From NCBI RefSeq assembly GCF_000195275.1, contig NC_015385.1, positions 558,001 through 622,000 of the forward strand: 64,000 nt of DNA. The letters are read 5' to 3'. Every line of letters starts with the position of its first letter. Position 1 is the first letter of the stretch. The notes under the pieces are model-generated. The model was not told the DNA's origin, searched no databases, and saw nothing but the letters and a program-made list of their open reading frames with translations. Below are positions 1-10,013 of the stretch, piece by piece. A program made the translations under genes and the position numbers. The stretch is from Treponema succinifaciens DSM 2489. Its GTDB lineage: Bacteria > Spirochaetota > Spirochaetia > Treponematales > Treponemataceae.

Positions 1-1533
1 GTTTCTGGCGAAGTTGTTGCAGCCGGAAAAGATGCGTTGCCCGATTTTTCTAAAATTGTTCCAGATGATAAGAAAGTTGATTCTGTTCTTCCTGTTTTTG
101 CAGAAGAAAATGTCAGTTTTGATGAAGAGCCGGTTGCTGATTTTTCTTTTGGAGAGGCAAAGACAATTTTTGCGCAAGGACTTGTTGGAGGCGGATTCCC
201 GGGAGATTTTATCGGAGATTTTTCTGTTTATAAATCCATTGGAGAAAATCCGTTTAAAATTGAATTTTCACATCTTAGCAAAAATGGATATGGAAAGCAC
301 AAGGCTGGTGATGGATTTTTTAACAGCAGTACAAGGCTTTTCGCTGAAAAAACTATTACTGCAAAAAGTACGGATTTTGTAATTGGTGGCGAATACAAAA
401 AAAATGAAACCGGTCTTCAGTCCGTAAGTCCGTTTTTTTATGATTTGAATTCTCAAGAAGCTTTTGGAAATTTTTCTGTAAGAAAAAAATTTTCACATGG
501 ATTTGGATTTGAATCTAAAACTGGCGGCTCTTGGTACAACCGATATGCTGGAATCGCTGACGGTAAAAATGATTTTTTGAAACAAGAAAAAAATATTGAT
601 GTTGTATATTTGAATCAAAATTTAAATTTTTCATGGAGCGGAAAAAACTTCTTTTTTGGTTTGAATGGCAAACTTGATTATGGAACTCTAGCTGGAAATT
701 TTGATTCTGTTGAAATTGAAAATATTTTTAGAGCGGAAGCTTCTGCGTCTGCTGGATGGAAGAATGATTTTCTTGAAATTTCAGCATCGGGAGGAATTGC
801 TAGCGGAACTGAAATGGGAACAAGAAATTCTGTTCCGTTCTTTGATGCAGGAATTTCTTTTGCAGGAAAAGATTCTCCTTTGAAAAATAGTTTTTCTTTT
901 GAAGTTCACGGAGGTCTTGACACGTATTTGAATTCACTTTCAGAACTTGAAAATAAATACAAATTTTCGCAGCTTGTTTCTTTACCTTCTGAAGTTTCTG
1001 ATTGGTTCGCAAATGCGAAAATTTCTGTTCCTGTTTCAAAATTTGCTTCAATTTATTCTTCTGCAGAATTTAGAAAAACTGCTTTTGAAAACGGAACTTG
1101 GGAAGCCGTTTATGATTCGAAAATAGATTCTGGAATTTTTGAGATAGCTTCGTCAGATAGAACTCTTTTTTCTACTGATTCAGGATTTTCTTATTTGTGG
1201 AATGTTTTTACTTTGACTGCAGGATGGAAATCGCATTGGATTCATGTTCCGGCTGATGAATTTAAAAATTATATTTCAACTTCCATTTCATTTGATTCAA
1301 AAGAAAAATCTTGGGGCTTTTCAGTTTCCTTGCAGGAAGATATTGGTTCAGATTCCGATAAATGTCCTTTGCTTGGCGGTGAAGTTTATTACAATGTAAA
1401 AGAGTCTATAAAACTTTCTTTTGAACTTTCCGATGCCATAAAATTGTTTGCCGGCAAAGATAGAGATTTTATGAAAACTGATTATCTTGTTCGTGCTGGC
1501 TGCGCATCTTTGTTTGCAAAATTTTATTTTTAA
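1..1533 (+). CDS. Outer-membrane beta-barrel protein, 5' end outside window
   Basis: The reading frame is open from base 1, so the true start lies upstream and only the last ~510 residues are present. The visible part is rich in alternating aromatic/polar stretches (many Phe, Tyr, Gly, Ser), has no cytoplasmic-domain motif, and ends in Phe-Tyr-Phe. A terminal aromatic is the usual end of an outer-membrane barrel. It is followed after 38 bp by exbB-exbD-tonB, so it may be a receptor or porin energised by that complex, but that is inference from position. I recognise no named family and see no plug domain in the part present. Confidence 0.6.
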   Translation, partial: VSGEVVAAGKDALPDFSKIVPDDKKVDSVLPVFAEENVSFDEEPVADFSFGEAKTIFAQGLVGGGFPGDFIGDFSVYKSIGENPFKIEFSHLSKNGYGKHKAGDGFFNSSTRLFAEKTITAKSTDFVIGGEYKKNETGLQSVSPFFYDLNSQEAFGNFSVRKKFSHGFGFESKTGGSWYNRYAGIADGKNDFLKQEKNIDVVYLNQNLNFSWSGKNFFFGLNGKLDYGTLAGNFDSVEIENIFRAEASASAGWKNDFLEISASGGIASGTEMGTRNSVPFFDAGISFAGKDSPLKNSFSFEVHGGLDTYLNSLSELENKYKFSQLVSLPSEVSDWFANAKISVPVSKFASIYSSAEFRKTAFENGTWEAVYDSKIDSGIFEIASSDRTLFSTDSGFSYLWNVFTLTAGWKSHWIHVPADEFKNYISTSISFDSKEKSWGFSVSLQEDIGSDSDKCPLLGGEVYYNVKESIKLSFELSDAIKLFAGKDRDFMKTDYLVRAGCASLFAKFYF

Positions 1534-1571
1534 TTTGAAACTTTTATTTTGATTTTTTATAGGAGCTAAAA

Positions 1572-2186
1572 ATGTTTGAGATTTTAAAGAGCGGCGGAAT
1601 TGTTATGGTTCCGATTATTGCTTGCGGATTGGTTGCTGTGTTTATTATTGTTGAGCGGTTTCATTATTTTTTTTCAATAAAGAAGCGTGATGAAAAATTC
1701 AACAGTGATATTGAAAGTTGTATTTTGAAAAATGATTTTAAGACTGCGGAGTCGGTTTGTGTTCTTGCAGATACTCCTTGTGCAAAGGTTGTAAAAAGTG
1801 CTGTTGAACATAGAAATTTTTCAGAGCGTGATTTGAAGGAATTTATTCAGTCGAAACTTGATCTCGCTGTTCCTGAATTTGAAAATAATCTCTCTGCATT
1901 GAACACAATTTCAAATGTTTCAACTTTGCTTGGATTGCTGGGCACTGTTACTGGAAATATCAAGGCTTTTGGTGTGCTTGGAAATGGTGGCACAATGGGA
2001 GATCCCGCTTTGCTTGCCGGTGCGATTGCTGAGGCTTTAGTTACTACTGTTGCCGGACTTGTTGTTGCAATTCCTGCGATTATTTTTAGCAGCTATTTTA
2101 ATTCTCAAGTCAATCACAGCATTACGAGAATGGAGCAGACTGTTACTTCTGTTTTGTTCCGTCTTACAAAAAAAGGCGAGGCTTAA
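1572..2186 (+). CDS. exbB: ExbB/TolQ/MotA-family proton channel subunit
   Basis: This 204-residue inner-membrane protein has the ExbB layout: one transmembrane segment near residues 8-28, a cytoplasmic loop, then two helices around 112-135 and 150-175 with the Gly-rich LLGLLGTVTG segment and a TTVAGLVVAIPA motif typical of ExbB/TolQ. Family role: with ExbD it forms the proton-driven stator that powers TonB. The start ATG has AGGAGC 8 bases upstream. It is 1 bp from exbD, and exbD overlaps tonB, so the three genes are one operon. Confidence 0.93.
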   Translation: MFEILKSGGIVMVPIIACGLVAVFIIVERFHYFFSIKKRDEKFNSDIESCILKNDFKTAESVCVLADTPCAKVVKSAVEHRNFSERDLKEFIQSKLDLAVPEFENNLSALNTISNVSTLLGLLGTVTGNIKAFGVLGNGGTMGDPALLAGAIAEALVTTVAGLVVAIPAIIFSSYFNSQVNHSITRMEQTVTSVLFRLTKKGEA

Positions 2187-2187
2187 A

Positions 2188-2598
2188 ATGAAAGTTTCCG
2201 CGCGAAAAAAAACAAACCCGGTGGTTGATTTGTCTCCTATGCTTGATGTTATTTTTCAGCTCATTTTGTTTTTTTTAGTTTCCACAACATTCAATTTGCT
2301 TCCTGCGATAAATGTTAATTTGCCAAAAAGTTCTACTTCGTCCGGAGCGGAATCAAGCGGTATAACAATTTCAGTAGAAGAAAATGGAGCTCTTTGGTTT
2401 AACGATGAAAAAGTTTCTGAAAAAGAATTGGCAGCTTTGCTTTCAAATTTTGACACAAAAGAAATTGAGCGCAAAAATTTTCCTGTTTTAATTTCGGCGG
2501 ATAAAAATGTAAAAAACGGAAAAATTGTTGAGCTGTTTGATATAATCAGAATGAGCGGCTTTGCTTTTGTCAGTTTGAGGACGAGCGGAAAAAAATGA
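2188..2598 (+). CDS. exbD: ExbD/TolR-family biopolymer transport protein
   Basis: This 136-residue protein starts at ATG 2188, just after the exbB stop; an upstream in-frame extension lies inside exbB and is rejected. A short basic N-terminus is followed by one transmembrane helix containing VVDLSPMLDVIFQLILFFL. The Asp in LDV is the conserved proton-carrying residue of ExbD/TolR. The remaining ~95 residues are the periplasmic domain (NVNLPKSS, then alternating strands and helices). It overlaps tonB by 4 bases (ATGA), which suggests coupled translation of an ExbB-ExbD-TonB complex. Confidence 0.93.
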   Translation: MKVSARKKTNPVVDLSPMLDVIFQLILFFLVSTTFNLLPAINVNLPKSSTSSGAESSGITISVEENGALWFNDEKVSEKELAALLSNFDTKEIERKNFPVLISADKNVKNGKIVELFDIIRMSGFAFVSLRTSGKK

Positions 2599-3596
2599 CA
2601 AGTCTTGAACGGCGCGGAAATGCGATTGCTTTTGCGTTTACTGCATTTTTCTTTTTGGCTTTTTTGATTTTTTCTCTTGCTGTAAAATTTAAACCTCAGG
2701 AAAAATTTCAAGTCTTGACGATAAATCTTGCCTCTTTTCCTGTTGAAAAAAAATCTTTGCAGGAAACTACTTTACAGAAAAAAGATGTTCCTTCAAAAAA
2801 TCAAAGTTCTAAAGATGTTGAAAAAATAAAACCTGTTGAGCCAAAGAAAATTCCTGAAGAAAAATCAAGTTCTCAAAAAAATAAAATTGTAAAAAATGGA
2901 TTGCCTGTTTCTTCTGAAAAACAAAAAACTTTTGAAGAGCCAAAAATTAAAAAAAGCGTTGAGCAGCTTATGGCGGAAAACAATTCTTATGCAAAAAAAA
3001 CTGCTGAATGGAATGAAAGTTTTTTTGACGATTCGCAAACTGTGCAAAGCAAAAATATTTCCGAAGCGCAAAATAAATCTTCTGTAAAAAGTTCAGTTGA
3101 AGGAACTGCTGCAAAAAGTTCAGCTGAAAAAACTTCTGGAGTTTCATCTTCTTCCGAATCGGCTAGAAGTGGAAATGCAGATGTTTCAGAAGAGACAAAA
3201 AGTTCTTTGGCTAATATTAAAAATACTTTTTCTTCATCTGTTTCTGGAAATATAAAAAGCAAGACATCTGTTGCTTCTCAAAATTCAGGCGGAAAGCTTT
3301 CTATAAAAATGTCAGACGGAAAATCAAGAGAGCTTTTGTATCCAAAAAATCCTGTTATATTTATTTCAGAAGAAAACGCAAAACTTGTTGATGAAACAAA
3401 AAAAGTAATTGTCCGTTTTAAAGTTCGTGCGGACGGAACTGTTCCTGTAACAGGAATTTCCATACTACCGTCATCGCTTTTGCCTCTGCAGATTCAGGCT
3501 GAAATAAAAGAACAAATTCAACTTTGGAGATTTTCCGAGGAATCTTCCGGACTGGACGGAACGGCTTCTTTTGATTATACGCTTGAGATTCGATAA
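2595..3596 (+). CDS. tonB: TonB-family energy-transducing protein
   Basis: This 333-residue protein has one N-terminal transmembrane segment (about 12-34), a very long Lys/Ser/Glu-rich linker (about 40-240) instead of the Pro-rich spacer of enteric TonB, and a C-terminal TonB domain (about 245-333) with ELLYPKNPV, the strand VIVRFKVRADGTV and a final QIQLWRF segment. Family role: couples the inner-membrane proton motive force to outer-membrane transporters. Its place after exbB-exbD and next to a barrel gene supports the call. The Ser/Lys linker is low-complexity and probably disordered. Confidence 0.88.
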   Translation: MTSLERRGNAIAFAFTAFFFLAFLIFSLAVKFKPQEKFQVLTINLASFPVEKKSLQETTLQKKDVPSKNQSSKDVEKIKPVEPKKIPEEKSSSQKNKIVKNGLPVSSEKQKTFEEPKIKKSVEQLMAENNSYAKKTAEWNESFFDDSQTVQSKNISEAQNKSSVKSSVEGTAAKSSAEKTSGVSSSSESARSGNADVSEETKSSLANIKNTFSSSVSGNIKSKTSVASQNSGGKLSIKMSDGKSRELLYPKNPVIFISEENAKLVDETKKVIVRFKVRADGTVPVTGISILPSSLLPLQIQAEIKEQIQLWRFSEESSGLDGTASFDYTLEIR

Positions 3597-3619
3597 TTAT
3601 TTTTATATAATTGAAATGT

Positions 3620-4291
3620 ATGTTCGAAGAAATAGAAGCAGTCGCATTTGATATTGACGGAACTCTTTATCCGTCTTGGAGACTTTATCTTCTTATGCCG
3701 CTGTATGTGCTCAAGCATTTAAAGTTTTATCTTCATTATAATAAAATCCGCAAGATTCTTCATAGGACTGCGCCGCTGTCTGATTTTTATGAATTTCAGG
3801 CAAGGCTTTTTGCGGAGGAAACAAAATTTCCTGTTGCTGAATCAAAAAAAATCATAAATGATGTTTGCTATGAAGGAATAAAAAAATTTTTCAAAAAGAT
3901 AAAACCGTACAGTCATGCTTACGAATGTATAAAAAACATGAAATCTGCCGGATTAAAAATCGGAATTCTTTCTGATTTTCCGCCGTCACAAAAAGGTGAT
4001 ATTTGGGGAATAAAAGAACTTTGCGATGTTTGCATTGGCTCAGAAGAATCGGGAGCTTTAAAACCTTCTGTTTATTCTTTTGGAATTTTGAGCAGAAAAC
4101 TTGATGTTCCGCCGGAAAAAATTCTTTATGTGGGAAACAGCAAAAAATACGATGTTCTTGGTGCAAACAATGCAAAAATGAAAAGCGCATATATTTTAAC
4201 TGGTTTTCGCCGGATGTTTGGAATAAAACTTCCAGAGGCTGATATTTCATTTAAAAATTATCGTCAGCTTGAAAAAATTGTGTTAAAATAG
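3620..4291 (+). CDS. HAD-superfamily hydrolase (phosphatase-like)
   Basis: This protein of about 223 residues is read from ATG 3620; a TTG nine bases earlier is also possible. Motif I is AFDIDGTLYP near the N-terminus (nucleophile Asp, acid/base Asp two residues on). Motif II is GILSDFPP. Motif III/IV is the KPSVYSFG ... LYVGNSKKYDVLGANNAKM segment. The helical insertion after motif I fits a type I cap. The substrate cannot be told from sequence. It is 23 bp after tonB on the same strand and may be co-transcribed. Confidence 0.85.
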   Translation: MFEEIEAVAFDIDGTLYPSWRLYLLMPLYVLKHLKFYLHYNKIRKILHRTAPLSDFYEFQARLFAEETKFPVAESKKIINDVCYEGIKKFFKKIKPYSHAYECIKNMKSAGLKIGILSDFPPSQKGDIWGIKELCDVCIGSEESGALKPSVYSFGILSRKLDVPPEKILYVGNSKKYDVLGANNAKMKSAYILTGFRRMFGIKLPEADISFKNYRQLEKIVLK

Positions 4292-4332
4292 ATAAAACTT
4301 CTTTTTAAATAAATTTGGGCGGGAAATAAAAA

Positions 4333-7300
4333 GTGATTACTATATTAGGAATTGTCATTGCGGTAGTTTTGTCTGCGATTGTTTCTGTTGTTATTCAGCA
4401 GACTGGTAAAAATGAAAATTCAATGGAAAAAGTCAAACGCTATGCAAACCAGCGTCAGGCTGAATTTGATGAGTATTTTGAAAAGCAGACGGAATCTATA
4501 AAACTTCTTGCAAACGATTTGGACACAAAAGATATTCAAGTTAAGGCTGCGATAAAAAGAATGCAGATGCAGATTGACGAGTGCCGCCAGACTACAGAAA
4601 ATTTTGAAAATCCTGTTCAGAATATTGAGAACATAAAAAATAAAATTGAAGCTTATGATAAAGTTTTGCAGAATCTTATGGAAATGACAGCCGCAGTTGA
4701 ACAAAATCTTGATTCTGTAAAAAAAGAAGCCCTTGTTGTGGACAAAGTAAATTCCAGGCTTTCCCGCCAAAATCAAATTCTTGAAGCTGTAGAGAAAAAA
4801 GTTTCTGATGTTACAAAACAATTCTCTGTAAAAAATTCTGAGCAGCTCAAGACGATTGGTTCTGATTTGCTGAATCAGTATGAGCAGCGCGCTTCGGAAA
4901 TTGATGCGACAACAGAAAAAGCCATAAAGCAAAATCAGGCTATTATGGAAAAAATTGAAGACGACATCCGTCAGGCATATTCCAAGGCGATTGAAAATGC
5001 AAAGCGGCTTGAAGACGAGTCGTTTGCAAAACTCAAAGATGAATCTCAAAAAAGAACTTCCGCTTGTCTTGATGAAGTTGAAGCTCAGACAAAACAAATC
5101 ACTGCGATTATTGATTCAAGAATTTCTGAAACGCAAAAAAGCCTCGATGATAAAACAAAAATATTCAGTGATTCTTTGAAAGAGCAGACTTCCGCAATTG
5201 AAGAAAAATTCAATGAGCGCACACAACGCATTTCAGAAATGATTGACGCGCGTACAAATGTTCTTACCGGCACTTGGACTGAAAAAATTGAATCGCTTGA
5301 GCAGGACTTAAAAGAAAGTTCTGAAAACTTTGATTCACGTTTGGAAGATGCCGTTGCTGGTCTTGATAATTCTCTTGCTGAAAAAACTGGTGCGCTTGAA
5401 GATAAAATAAATGAATCCGCAGGAACTTTTGAAAATGAGTTTGCTGACAAAATAAAAGAACTTTCTGACATTGTTGAAAATTCTACTTCAAGGATTGAAG
5501 ACGAATGTTCTGGAAGAATTTCTGAAATTGAAGAAAAACTTGAGCAGTCATCGTCAGGCATTCAAAATAAATTTTCAGAAAAACTTTCACAGATTGAATC
5601 TTATTTCAATGAAACTTCAAATTCTATTGAAGCCGGTTATAAAGAGCGCGCTGATTCTCTTCAAAATGAATTGGAAAATAAATTTTCTTCCTTGCTTGAA
5701 ACTTTCACAAAGCAAGCGAAAATTTTTGAGGACAAGACTTCAGTCTTTGAAGACAATGTGAAACAAAAATCTGATATTTTCTCTTCTGAACTTGAGTCGA
5801 ATATTTCTGATTTTTCGGAGCGGCTCAATTCTGAAATTTCTTCACTTGATTCTCAGTTGGAAGAAAAAACTTCACGGTTGGAAGAGTTTTTCAAAACTAA
5901 CGTGGCTTCCCTTGAAACTGAATACAACTCAAAAACTTCTGACCTTGAAAATTCTTTAGAGCAAAGCTACTCCGATATGTTCTCGAATATTGAAGAAAAA
6001 ATGAAGGATCTTTCAAAATCTTATGAGGAAAAATGTTCTTCCATGGATTCGACCTTTGCAGATAAAAGCCGTAACGTTATTCAGTTCTTTGAAGATAAAA
6101 CACGAGAGCTTGAAGAAAACTATGATTTAAAAACAAAGAAGCTGAAAGAATCTTTGGATTTAAATAATGAAAATGCAGAATCCGAAATGAAGAAAAAATC
6201 CCAGGCGCTTATTGCTTTGTTCAATGAAAAGTCTTCAAATTTGGATTCAAAACTCAAGGAAAAAATGCGTTCCCTTGATGCTGATTTGGATAAAAATGTT
6301 GATGAGCTTAATGCAAAAATAAAACAAAAAACAGGAGCTTCAAACACTTCATTTGAAAATTCTATTTCAAAAATTGAAAATGAAATCCGCCAGAAAACAG
6401 CAGCACTTAATACAAGTTTAATTGATAAGTTTGATTCGATTGACAGCATATTTAAAAAGAAACTTGAAGACATAAATAACAAGGCTCTTTCAATTTCCAC
6501 TGAAATTAAAAACCGCACAGACGGACTTGAAGATGATGTCCGCAGAAAACTTTCAAATCTTACAGAAGATGTAAAAAATCAGACAGCGCAAGCCATTGAA
6601 AAATACAAAACGACGACTTCAAGTTATACGCAGGATATTGAAGATAGAACTGATGTTTTGCGCAAAGAACTTGCGGAACGAACAGAGGCTCTTGAACGTC
6701 AAATTCATGAACGTGCTCAGGAAATTGAAAAGAAACTTGCTGATCTTGAAAATAATGTTGAAACTCAAACTTACGGAGCGATGGAGCAGTATAAGTCCAC
6801 AACTTCTGAGTACACGCAAAAAATTGAGCAGAATACTAACTCTTTAAAAGAAGAGCTTGAAAACAAAACCCGCGATTTGCAGGAACTTATTAATCAGCGC
6901 ACAAATGAAATTCAGTCTCTTTCAGAAGATGCGATTGTAGATGCAAAGAGTCGTTTTGAAGATGTCCAGAAAATAATTTCTACAAAAACGGATGAAGTTT
7001 CTGGAAACGCTCTTGCTTATGTTGAAGATGCTCAAAAGCAGATTGAAGAAAAAACTGACAGCCTTGTTTTAGATGCGAAAACTGCAATTGAAAAAGTTCA
7101 AGAACAGATTTCAAGAACAACAGAAAATGTAAATCAAATTACATTGGCGTTAAAGCAGGATGTGAAAGTTAATTCTGAAAAATTGGAAGCTTTGCAGAAT
7201 TCTGTTGAAAATCAGTCTTCTGAACTTGAAAAAAAATACAACGGAATATTTTCTTCTATACTTGAAAAAGCAGAAAAAGATGAAAACGATGCTTATGAAA

Positions 7301-9768
7301 AATTCAGCAGTTTGAGTTCTGCAAATCTTGACAAGTACAAAGGCGATGTTCAAAAGCGCGTGGACGAAATGCATTCCGATATAAAAACTTCCCTTGGTTC
7401 TCTTGATGCGCAGACAAAATCGATAAAGGAAAATATTGACGAAACGCTTTCTTCTATTCTTTCCCGCTACGAGAAAATTGAAAATAATGCAAAAGAAATT
7501 TCCGAGCGAATTGAAAATGAAAATGAAAGCAATTCTGAAAAACTCAAGGAATTTTCTTTGTCAATGCAAAATCAGATTGATGAACTTAATGGAAGTTTGC
7601 TTTCCTCTACAAAAAATGTTGCCGCTGAATGTGATGCCCGCCAGACAAAATATCTTGAAGCCTTGGACAAGCAGCTCGATGCTTACAAAAAAGAAATGGA
7701 GTATAGGTTTAAAAAATTGAATACTGCCGGAGCTGACGTTGACAAACTTGAATCATCTTTAAGAAAACTTATGGATCAAAGCCAGAAAAAAGTTATAGGC
7801 GACTTTGAAAAATTTTCTGAAGGCGCGGAAAAAACTCAGGCTGACTTTGAAAAATCAATTGTTGCAAAATATGAAAAACTAAAAGTTGACTTGGATTCTG
7901 TTCAGACTTCACTTGATGAAATTAAAAAAGATTCCGCTGCTAAACTTAGCGCAAAAGTCAAAGTGTTCGAAGATTCATTTACAACTGATCTTGCAAAACG
8001 TCAGGATGATGTTGTTCTAAAACTTTCTGACTGGAAAAATAAATTTGACGCGCAGTTTTCTGATTTTACAGCTGAGTATGAAGTTAAACGTGCAGCTTTG
8101 GAGAAGCAATATGATGATGCTCTTGTAAAACGAATTTCCGAACTTACAAAGAAAACACTTGAACAGGAAAAGAAATTCCAGACAGCGTTGCTTTCCGGTC
8201 AGACAACTATTCAGGAGCAGATTAATACAGTGAATCAGAAAATTCATGATTTTATTGAGCAGTATAGAAACGAAATTCAAAAAACGATTGAAAATGCGGA
8301 TGAATATTTAAAGACAGAAACTGACAGTTATAATGAGCGCATGAATGGTCAGCTTGATAAAATTGAGAATGATTTGAATTCCAAGTTTGAAAATTTCCGC
8401 GAGATTCTTCTTTCAAAGCAGGAATCTCAGTCGGCAACAATCGATGCGGCTGTGCAGGAATTTACAGCTTGGAAAAACAGTCTTAAAGGAAAATACGAGG
8501 ATGCCTCGCAGCAAATTGAAGATCAGCTCAAGCTTCTTGCCGATACAAATGATCAAAAAATAAATGACTTGCAAAAAGATTTTTCTGTTGCGGCAAATAA
8601 AGCTACAGATGTTCTTGATGATTACGATAAAAAGTCCAAGGCGGCTCTTGCTGATTTCCGTGAGCAATATGAAAATATGCTTGCAAATGTAAAGAAATCA
8701 ACGGCTGACCAGGAAGATTATGCTGACAAAAAAAGCAAGGAACTCAAAAGCAGATTTGACAAGCAGACTGACGAATATATGCGTGTTTACAACAATGCCT
8801 TTGATAAAATCGGCGAGGAGGCGAATAAGCTTCAGTTCCAAATTGATGAAATCAACAAAAGCATTGGAACTTTCAAAACTGAAACGGCGGTCTTTGACAA
8901 AGCAGATATTTTGAAAAAACAGCTTGAAACTTCTATTGATGATTTAAACAAAAAAATTTCAGCAGTGAAAAATTTTGAAGAAAAATTAAATGACTTGTCT
9001 GCTCAGGCGAAGCGTCTTGAAAAGTTCGGCGATGATGTTAATTCACGTTTGAATGCGTATAGCTTGGATAAATCTCGTTTGGACAGCATTGAATATAAAT
9101 TCAATACGCTTATGAATTTGAGCAGTGGCATGGATTCAAAGATTCAGGAACTCACTTCTATGAGCGATGATATTTTAAATATGCAGGCAAAGGTTGGAAA
9201 ATTTCAGGACAGCATTTCAAATGTTCAGTCAAAACTTGAGCGGATAGAAAATAAAAAAGAAACTTACGATCGTGTCGCAGAAGAAGTTGACAGGTCTTTT
9301 GAAAATATTTCACAGCTTGAAAAACGTCTTGAAGAATGCTCAGGCAAAGTTAATTCTCTGCCGGATGAAATCAAGTCAATGCAAAACCATATTGATAAGA
9401 TTATGAAGAACAGCGGAAAAATTAATGATGCCGTTGATAAAATAACTTCTTTGCAAAGTTTGATTGATGATGCGGAAGAACGTATTGCGAAAATCAAAGA
9501 TTCTCGTGATGGAATTCTTAACACAGAAGTCAGGCTGCAAAAACTTTATTCTGATGCTGATAGCAAGTTGAAACTTCTTCATGATATTACAGCGAAGGAA
9601 GTTGGAAGCAAGCCATCTGCTGTAACTGGTTCAAATATTACTCCGCAGCTAAAATCGAATGTTATTAAGCTGAAAAAAGACGGATGGAAAAATGCTGAAA
9701 TTGCAAAGCGTTTGAAGATTGAAGAGAATATAGTAAATCTTATTCTTGAAATGGGAACTGACGAGTAA
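4333..9768 (+). CDS. Giant membrane-anchored coiled-coil protein (SpiroCoCo-like)
   Basis: This 1,811-residue protein starts at GTG 4333, behind GGGCGGG. Residues 3-22 form a single transmembrane anchor; nearly all the rest is charged alpha-helical coiled coil. From about residue 239 to 870 the sequence is an almost uninterrupted run of 11-residue units (for example EEKTSRLEEFF, NSKTSDLENSL, EDKTRELEENY), broken by a few 7-residue stutters. A ~60-residue stretch near residues 745-870 is duplicated in tandem. The last ~40 residues (KKDGWKNAEIAKRLKIEENI) resemble a small helix-turn-helix. Long coiled-coil proteins of this type are known in treponemes; the role is not established here and may be structural or filament-related. 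Confidence 0.8.
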   Translation: MITILGIVIAVVLSAIVSVVIQQTGKNENSMEKVKRYANQRQAEFDEYFEKQTESIKLLANDLDTKDIQVKAAIKRMQMQIDECRQTTENFENPVQNIENIKNKIEAYDKVLQNLMEMTAAVEQNLDSVKKEALVVDKVNSRLSRQNQILEAVEKKVSDVTKQFSVKNSEQLKTIGSDLLNQYEQRASEIDATTEKAIKQNQAIMEKIEDDIRQAYSKAIENAKRLEDESFAKLKDESQKRTSACLDEVEAQTKQITAIIDSRISETQKSLDDKTKIFSDSLKEQTSAIEEKFNERTQRISEMIDARTNVLTGTWTEKIESLEQDLKESSENFDSRLEDAVAGLDNSLAEKTGALEDKINESAGTFENEFADKIKELSDIVENSTSRIEDECSGRISEIEEKLEQSSSGIQNKFSEKLSQIESYFNETSNSIEAGYKERADSLQNELENKFSSLLETFTKQAKIFEDKTSVFEDNVKQKSDIFSSELESNISDFSERLNSEISSLDSQLEEKTSRLEEFFKTNVASLETEYNSKTSDLENSLEQSYSDMFSNIEEKMKDLSKSYEEKCSSMDSTFADKSRNVIQFFEDKTRELEENYDLKTKKLKESLDLNNENAESEMKKKSQALIALFNEKSSNLDSKLKEKMRSLDADLDKNVDELNAKIKQKTGASNTSFENSISKIENEIRQKTAALNTSLIDKFDSIDSIFKKKLEDINNKALSISTEIKNRTDGLEDDVRRKLSNLTEDVKNQTAQAIEKYKTTTSSYTQDIEDRTDVLRKELAERTEALERQIHERAQEIEKKLADLENNVETQTYGAMEQYKSTTSEYTQKIEQNTNSLKEELENKTRDLQELINQRTNEIQSLSEDAIVDAKSRFEDVQKIISTKTDEVSGNALAYVEDAQKQIEEKTDSLVLDAKTAIEKVQEQISRTTENVNQITLALKQDVKVNSEKLEALQNSVENQSSELEKKYNGIFSSILEKAEKDENDAYEKFSSLSSANLDKYKGDVQKRVDEMHSDIKTSLGSLDAQTKSIKENIDETLSSILSRYEKIENNAKEISERIENENESNSEKLKEFSLSMQNQIDELNGSLLSSTKNVAAECDARQTKYLEALDKQLDAYKKEMEYRFKKLNTAGADVDKLESSLRKLMDQSQKKVIGDFEKFSEGAEKTQADFEKSIVAKYEKLKVDLDSVQTSLDEIKKDSAAKLSAKVKVFEDSFTTDLAKRQDDVVLKLSDWKNKFDAQFSDFTAEYEVKRAALEKQYDDALVKRISELTKKTLEQEKKFQTALLSGQTTIQEQINTVNQKIHDFIEQYRNEIQKTIENADEYLKTETDSYNERMNGQLDKIENDLNSKFENFREILLSKQESQSATIDAAVQEFTAWKNSLKGKYEDASQQIEDQLKLLADTNDQKINDLQKDFSVAANKATDVLDDYDKKSKAALADFREQYENMLANVKKSTADQEDYADKKSKELKSRFDKQTDEYMRVYNNAFDKIGEEANKLQFQIDEINKSIGTFKTETAVFDKADILKKQLETSIDDLNKKISAVKNFEEKLNDLSAQAKRLEKFGDDVNSRLNAYSLDKSRLDSIEYKFNTLMNLSSGMDSKIQELTSMSDDILNMQAKVGKFQDSISNVQSKLERIENKKETYDRVAEEVDRSFENISQLEKRLEECSGKVNSLPDEIKSMQNHIDKIMKNSGKINDAVDKITSLQSLIDDAEERIAKIKDSRDGILNTEVRLQKLYSDADSKLKLLHDITAKEVGSKPSAVTGSNITPQLKSNVIKLKKDGWKNAEIAKRLKIEENIVNLILEMGTDE

Positions 9769-9808
9769 AAAGGGATTCCGCTTTATACGGACTGTTTTTT
9801 AATATTTA

Positions 9809-10013
9809 TTATCCAATTTCTTCAATCTGAAGCGTCATGTTGGCAAGTCCGTGGTAATAGTTTACGCTTTGTGCGGTGAAGCGGTAGACGCAGTAACCGG
9901 GATTCTCCATGCTTTTTCGGATAGTACATTTCAAATCCCTCACGCCAAAGTATTGCCTTAATTGTATCTTGAGAAAATTCTTTATTTACTTCTGAAAATA
10001 TGACAACAGGCAA
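9809..10013 (-). pseudogene. 3' fragment of a pyridoxamine-5'-phosphate-oxidase-like gene
   Basis: On the minus strand this fragment is nearly identical to the last third of the intact gene at 24492-24929: WREGFEMYYPKK here against WRDGFEIYYPKG there, and almost the same DNA through the final Gln-Ile-Glu-Glu and stop. A one-base length change after TACTATCCG puts the shared end in another frame, and the 5' two thirds are missing. It is a decayed partial duplicate, not a working gene. Confidence 0.8.

Noticed and set aside
4420-5097. 225-residue minus-strand frame inside the giant coiled-coil gene
   Set aside because: Phe/Leu-rich antisense translation of Lys/Glu-rich coiled-coil coding sequence; no ribosome site, no motif.
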